A program made the position numbers and the translations under genes. From Polychytrium aggregatum (lineage: Eukaryota; Chytridiomycota; Chytridiomycetes; Polychytriales): a stretch of DNA of 64,000 nt. A model generated the notes under the pieces. It worked only from the letters and a program-made list of their open reading frames with translations. It did no database searches and was not told the origin of the DNA. Position 1 is the first letter of the stretch; each line of letters opens with the position of its first letter. The stretch lies in NCBI RefSeq assembly GCF_025602895.1, contig NW_026516225.1, positions 248,001-312,000 of the forward strand, written 5' to 3'. This document shows, one piece after another, positions 57,936 to 64,000 of this stretch.

Positions 57936-60900
57936 TTATGGCTTGGGTGTCATCGTGAGAACATCGCCCGGGGCTCCGATTTGTTGAATGCGCCCGGCGT
58001 TCAGGACGACGATGCGGTCAAAGTCTCGGACAGTTTCCACTGAAAGATCAGCCGAGTTTGATTAGCGTCGGCGTTACAACAACGAGTCCATGCTGTAGCC
58101 GCCGCGCCGGCCGATGCTAAAACAATATCCAGCGACCTCTCAACAATCCGCACAGAAGCCAACAGTCTCCGCCCAGTACATACGTCGGTGTGTGATGTTC
58201 AAGACGGTCGAGTCGGAGAAGGCCTCCATGATGACCTGGTTGAGCGCCGCGTTGGACTCCTTGTCGAGTGAGCTCGAGGACTCGTCCATCACCAGAATCT
58301 TGGGGTTGGCTGCCAGTGCCCGGGCAACGCACAGCAACTGACGCTGTCCCAAAGACAGATTCTAAACGGCAGCCATATCGGGACCAGAGGTTAGTATGCC
58401 GGGGGCATGCGACACCCCTCAGCGACCAGCTCGCCGCACAGTCGTACGTCCCGTCTCGAGAAGTCGATGGAGGCCTCGTCCATTCGTGCCATTGATGACT
58501 CGTTCCCACGGGTGCAATGCCGTCGCACATCTGGTCCTGCTCCGACAGAGCCGATGGTTTGAAAACCCACCTCGCCTCGTGGCAGCACTTCGCTCTCAAG
58601 TCTGTTCGGGAGCGCTGAAATCTCGTCCTTAATCCCAAGGCTCTGGAGGGGAAAGTCGGACGATGTAGCCACCGTCGCCGTGTGAGCTTTCGAACGGGCA
58701 AGAGAAGAGGCTCATCCCATGCGAGGGGCGCTGGACGACCAAGCATCTCCATCGCGCTGCTCCAATCTGCGGGACATACCTCCAAAACTCCCCAGATTGT
58801 CTGGTCCGAGTGCATGCCCTCCATGTCGATGTTCGATCGGATCGTGCCATGAAACAGGACAACTTCCTGGGGAAGAATCTGGATCTTTCGTCGGAGAAGC
58901 CCAAGGTCGACATTTTGGATGTCTAAACAGCAGATTGAGGGAGGGCATGCAGTGGAGATCTGGAGTCAGTGGTGTCTCCGGGACAGCCTGGATACAGCCA
59001 CGGCAGTCTGGGGCACCGAGCACCAACAAGCAGGACCCTACCTCTGTCGTCAATGACGATCCGGCCCTTGGAGGGTCGGACCAGCCTGAAGAGTGAGTTC
59101 AGGACGGTGCTCTTGCCGCTTGCCGTGCGTCCAGCAATCGCCACCTTCTCGCCCGGAGCAATGTCGAGATTGATATCAGCGAGGGCTGGACGGTTTGGCC
59201 GACTGGGATAGATGATCTCGAGATCCTCGAACTGGATGCGACCGCTGCTGGGCCAGTCCGGCTCCTCGGGCTTCTCGCCCGAGCTCTTGAAGACCTCCTC
59301 GGACTCGACGTTCTCGAGATAGAAGCTGAATCGCTCGATTGTGTTCATGCCTTGCTCGACTTGGGCATAGTACGTTCCAAAGTACTGGAGACGGGGTGTT
59401 TGCCATCAGCACGATATAAGGCAATAGAGTCAGTACAAATTTGGTCTACTTTGACTGATATTGGGCCGGGTCGAGGTACACGCAGCAGATAGCACTTACA
59501 TTAATATATGCTGGGAAGTCGACAATATAAATCAGCGCCAGCGCGATCAACTCAGCTGGCACATGAGCGGCCATGGCAATCGCCAGGAATGCAAGCGTGA
59601 ACAGCGCAATGACGACCTGCGCGATAGTACAGCGGGGCATGGCGATGTCAGCACAGCGATCATACATGGCAGCGTGAAAGTGCTGTGTGGTGCAGGATGA
59701 AGATGCGGATGACGAGCACGCTTGGCTTACACAGAGCCGGAACTCGATCCATATGTACGAGCACGCAAGGTACAGCGACAGATTGCTGGATTCGTCTGTG
59801 AGAACACGCTGTTTGGCAATGAACTTGTCCTGGCACTGGGTGTATGGGAGCAATGTTGCTAAGCCTACGATTGAGTACGAAAAGTCTCACTCTTTGTGCC
59901 CATCGGCGCCGCTTTGGAGCAGATGCCGGAGATCAAAGCCAAGTACCTCGTTTGTTCGAATTGTGAGCATGCCCGAGAATGACTCGGCAATGTGTGAGTT
60001 GAGCGTTCCCCGCTAAGTTGGGATAAGCGAGCAATTGATATGGGTTGGTTGATTGTACGGGAGATGGATCAACACCGATGAGGCCCCAAATGCAATGGAG
60101 CAGGTTTTGGATGGAAAACGAAAAAGGCATCGGAAGGGGAAAGCTGTGAGTGAGTGTCCGTGTGGATGTGGATCTCTGCAGATTTCGACAAGTGCGAGTC
60201 CACCTATGACCGGGGCGCCAGCACAGCAATCGCCAGTCACAATATAGGCACGGTTTTGTGTAAACTTGGAGACCAACCCGTAGTTCATACTCAACACACC
60301 TTATTAGAGTCCAGACGCTTAAGCTGACGCAGAGACATGCTGTTGGCAAGTAAGACGGTCGCGTGTCAACGCCAACCCAGTAGCCTGAGCAAATGACTGC
60401 TCCGCTGGTCAGTTCCAGAACGATGGCACGTACCGGAGATATCCATAGAGCTTCCAAGTTATCCAAGCTATTGGTACATAGAAACCTGGATTGAGAAGAG
60501 CAGCAAAATTCATGGGCATATTGACGGGTGTGTAAGAAGGCAGAAATCGTGATTCAAGCTCAGCCAATATGCCCCCCCCCGGTGATGGGTTCGTGAGATG
60601 ACGTGTCCGTGAGCGTCTCTCAACGGATATCTCTCGGAAGCTGGCCGAGTCCTAACTGCGGTACCACACGTACCGACAATCCAAGGTGCAGCGTAGATGC
60701 TATAGAAGAGGGCACAGAAGAGACTACTGATGCCCCAGAAGCTGTTCATGATGTCGTCAGCCTGGACTATCGGTTTTCAGCCGCAGTGTCCCCGCGATCA
60801 AGGACAGAGTAAATGCAAATGTGAGTATGGCGGCCATCGAGACAGCAGCTAAGCCACAATGTAAACGTGGACGAGAACGGGGACATATCCTAGTCTCGCT

Positions 60901-63900
60901 TGGCCAAAGTGGATTAGCAATTCATCTGCACTTTCAGTCCGCATTGGCCAGAGTAGTGCGTAGATGAAGCTCGGCTCGTACACTGATCAAAGTACTCCAT
61001 ATCCTTGCTCAAACGGTTGAGGATTCTTCCAACAGGCTGCGACTCAAAGAACGACAGTGGTGCCGAGAGAATCTTTTGCACCAATCGCGCGTGGAGCCGT
61101 CGGGATCCAACAAAGGAGCTGGATGATCCCAGCGCCGGTCAGTCGATATGCGGCGGTTCGATCGCCAACCCATAATGGTCACGCGTGAAACATCACATTC
61201 AAACATGCACGCCTATCGACCTTCCCCTCCACTGCAATCAACGTGAACGACGCCCGACACTCATCAGTCCACACAGCATAGCAGTCTCCGTAAACCTACT
61301 TGCGCATGGTTACAATGACGAACAGCCCTGATGCACAGACAACGATAGCGATGAGTGTCATGTGGCACAGTATCAGGAGATCCACCCACTGCCGCTCGGG
61401 CATCCGCAAACATACCTGTGAAAGAGTAGCGCAGGACATTCAAGATGGCATAAATCATCCAGGAGTCATACTGGCTCATGCCGGACGATTCGCCCATCCA
61501 AGCACTGGAATCGGACGATTGTAGGAGAAGAAAAAGTCAGTCGCCTTTTGTTCATATGAGCCCTGGGGTATGTGGCCAATACAGCACGAGCGAACAACAG
61601 GGAAGACAACAGGGAGTGCAGCAGGGAGGAGGCAAGTGAACGACACCAAAGGTATACTCACTTGAGCCACAGAGTGGCGCTGATGTTGGCGGCAATTATG
61701 AGCAGCACACAAATGATCTGCAGCGTCATGCCAAGATACCCAGAGGTGTATCTATAGTAATCCAGCTGGATATAGCAGAAACAGGAGTGAGCTTCTCAGT
61801 CCGTCCAGCAGCAGAGCAAACCCTGTCTGAAGGACTCGAGTCACAAGCATCGGTGACGTACATATGCTTTGCGGCCCACAGAGCCGTGGCGGAGTTCCTC
61901 GCTGGCAATGATGGACTGCGTTGGCTGGGCTTGCGCAGGCTGCTCAGAGCCAGATGTTGGCTTTGGCGTCTCCAGCTCATCAGTATCATCGACGTCATTA
62001 GAGTGGATCTGGTTGGCCGAATCAACAGCTGCCATGTTCTCTTGCGAAAGACACACTTCTTCATCGTCGGTCTGCAATAATTTTGGAATCAATCTTAGCG
62101 AGTTTGCACCCATCATCGGTAGCACTCGCGCTCTGCTGCGCAGAAAACCAAGTCGATGCACCGGGCTGCGTACCGGCTCAATGTCTACAAACAGATCCTC
62201 GGGGCTGTTGAGTTGAATAAGGTGCTCATATGTGTCGTCATGAACAATCCTGCCCTTGTCCACGATGATGATGCGATCAAACAGCGGCAGAAATGAGAGC
62301 TGGTTGGTGATGACGACCCGAGTCTTGTCGCCGAGAATGCCGGTGTTGGAGGCAATGCAATCTTCAAAGACCTGTTTGGCCACAGTCGTGTCTAATGCGG
62401 CTGATGCGAGACAAAACCGGAGGTTAGAAAGCACAAGATACAGAGCAACTCTCTCGGGCGGTCCGGCGATATTCGGCTGTCCGGCGACATACCGCTGTCC
62501 ACAGCGACTCATGTGCTCTTCCCGCCAAACCAAACGATCCCGCCTCGACACCGCCGCAATCACATACTCAGCGGGTTGTCAAGCAAAAATACGTCGGCAT
62601 CGCTGAACACCGCGCGGGCTAGTGCGATCCGGGCCTTTTGGCCGCCAGAGAGATTCACCCCGCGTTCTCCGAGCTGAGTGTGAATTCCAGCCGGCAGCAT
62701 GTCTAGGTCGGGTCCAAGTGCACAGCAGCGAACCGCTCGATCGAGTCGCTCGCACGTATCTGGACCGTCCGATTCCAGCACAATGTTGTCTCGAATCGAG
62801 CCCGATTTGATCCAAGGCTGCTGCGGAACGTACGCCAGCTTTCCGCTGATGGTTGTGGTGCCAGAGAGCTTGCTCATGTGGCCGATGATGCCGGAGAAGA
62901 TGGACGACTTTCCAGAGCCCACCTTTCCGACGATGGCGACGAGCGAGCCCTTCTGAATCGTAAGATTGATATTCTCAAAGAGCGGTAGCTGGGAACCGTG
63001 GCTAGCCCTTGACCCGGAGCTGTCGAAAGAGCTCTTGGAGAGCAAGACCTCTCCGAAAATGGAACTGCCATGCGAAGGCGAGTTGAAGATGGTGGTGTGC
63101 GAGGCACTTAGCCCGGCTGGAGTGAGAGGTCGGGTGTTAATGCTCACGCCTGCATGTACTTTGACACCGCAACTCTGCTGTTGACAATGTCTGCACCTTG
63201 GGAGCTTGGATTGTCTTTGTGCAAACCATTTGTAGCTTTGTCAAGGTCGCTCCCGATTCTAACAGGGTCCAAGGGGTAATCCTGGATGATAACCAAGCCG
63301 CCGTCGTTTTGAGGCTTGTGCTTGCGGCGGAGGCTTTGTTTGAACTTTGAAAAGTTGAATCGCTTCCTCTTAGGTGCCGGTGGGGTAGAATCCCATCGGA
63401 AGTATCCGTTCTGGATCCGGATGGCGTATCCAGCGTCGCTGCTGGATTCATCATCATCACGGAGTGGTGCTTCAACTTCGTCGGCGCAGTAGAAGGACGC
63501 AAATCGCTTCCAAGACACATTGGCCTGTCCCATAGCGCTGAGGGATACAACCCAGTGAATCCCAGCATCAGTCGCAACCGCGGGGGATTGAACAGCGCTT
63601 CGTAGCACTCGCACAACCATCATTTCAGCGGTCGCATCCGTATCGAGCGAAGATACGCTACCTGGTGGCAACCGGAAACACAAACAGGCTCTCCAGTTGG
63701 CCGAGCAAGCTCAGGGACGGGAAGGCAATGTTGGCAGTAAGGACGGCCTCGCTGTTGGAGATCTGTGACGAGAAGTAGGGCCGTCGACAAAGCACTCGCC
63801 ATGGTCAGACACATGGGTTTGAGCGACATGCGCAGCGTCTCGACCAACATAAGCCCGCCGAGTCCGAACAACACCAATCGTTGCGGGTGTGGTGATCAAG

Positions 63901-63952
63901 TACATACCAAAAAGGCACCAAAGACGATGCTGGGCAGCAAATACATCACAAT
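57936..63952 (-). CDS. ABCC-type (MRP-like) ABC transporter, 5'-truncated by the window edge, at least 21 exons
   Basis: Minus-strand exons from the edge: 63952-63908, 63762-63662, 63537 to about 63200, about 63145-62568, 62400-62174, 62071-61862, 61765-61662, 61504-61416, 61327-61300, 61118-60982, 60766-60674, 60485-60434, 60339-60300, 60012-59947, 59835-59731, 59616-59500, 59384-59042, 58922-58780, 58642-58571, 58361-58184 and 58039-57936. ABCC pumps export conjugates or vacuolar solutes using ATP. The order is end of TMD1, NBD1, acidic linker, TMD2, NBD2. NBD1 has Walker [26 protein letters not shown] and LLDNPLTALD. NBD2 has [28 protein letters not shown] and [16 protein letters not shown]2 carries [23 protein letters not shown]1 has Asn where ABCC NBD1 usually has Asp after Walker B, and TNQ for the THQ H-loop, so it is probably non-catalytic. 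The junction near 63150-63230 is unresolved. Confidence 0.9.
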
Positions 63953-64000
63953 CTGAAGGGAGGCCACGGATCAGCAACAAAGCGGGTTGATCTCCAGAAG

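Noticed and set aside
63620-63877. Hydrophobic minus-strand frame ([11 protein letters not shown]) near the right edge, resembling a transporter helix
   Set aside because: It is out of frame with the conserved VLTANIAF segment, whereas splicing 63908 to 63762 in phase 0 gives the expected ABCC sequence, so this lies in an intron.

Overview
The window is eukaryotic nuclear DNA, GC-rich and gene-dense, and it looks fungal. Coding regions are interrupted by many short introns (about 54-550 nt) with GT..AG ends and GTRNGT-type donors, and there are no ribosome-binding sites or operons. Fungal-type genes are present: riboflavin synthase, a Far11/STRIP subunit of STRIPAK, a Bck1/Ste11-like MAPKKK and a Golgi apyrase. 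A universal stress protein, a TIR-NB-ARC-TPR receptor and very intron-rich genes suggest an early-diverging (zoosporic, chytrid-like) fungus. That placement is inference. All exon models were built by hand from splice signals, reading phase and family motifs; there is no transcript evidence.

Layout. 67-2103 (+) MFS transporter, 3 exons. 2695-3584 (+) riboflavin synthase. 4571-7120 (+) GDA1/CD39 apyrase with a poly-Q stalk. 7.1-10.4 kb no gene recognised. 10387-12995 (+) atypical Ras-like GTPase with a long Ser-rich tail. 14913-16161 (-) universal stress protein, including a 23-nt exon. 17193-21094 (-) TIR-NB-ARC-TPR receptor, the most striking gene here. 21.1-26.3 kb no gene recognised, several simple repeats. 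26338-27480 (+) C2H2 zinc-finger protein. 29380-31695 (-) GPN1-type GTPase, 8 exons, divergent from 32051-36661 (+), a 19-exon beta-solenoid-like protein in which most exons encode one 18-21-residue repeat. 37174-42406 (-) Far11/STRIP. 42864-47715 (-) MAPKKK. 48758-52523 (+) type I membrane protein with a propeller-like ectodomain. 54884-56102 (+) unrecognised Ser/Pro-rich protein. 57936 to the right edge (-) ABCC (MRP-type) ABC transporter, 5' end outside the window.

How genes may relate. Far11/STRIP and the MAPKKK lie in tandem on the same strand, and STRIPAK and MAPK cascades are functionally linked in fungi, so the neighbourhood is suggestive but not proof of co-regulation. GPN1 and the beta-solenoid gene share a 355-bp divergent promoter region. 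The MAPKKK and the membrane protein share a divergent region of about 1 kb. The TIR-NB-ARC-TPR protein stands alone, as expected for a one-component innate-immunity-type receptor.
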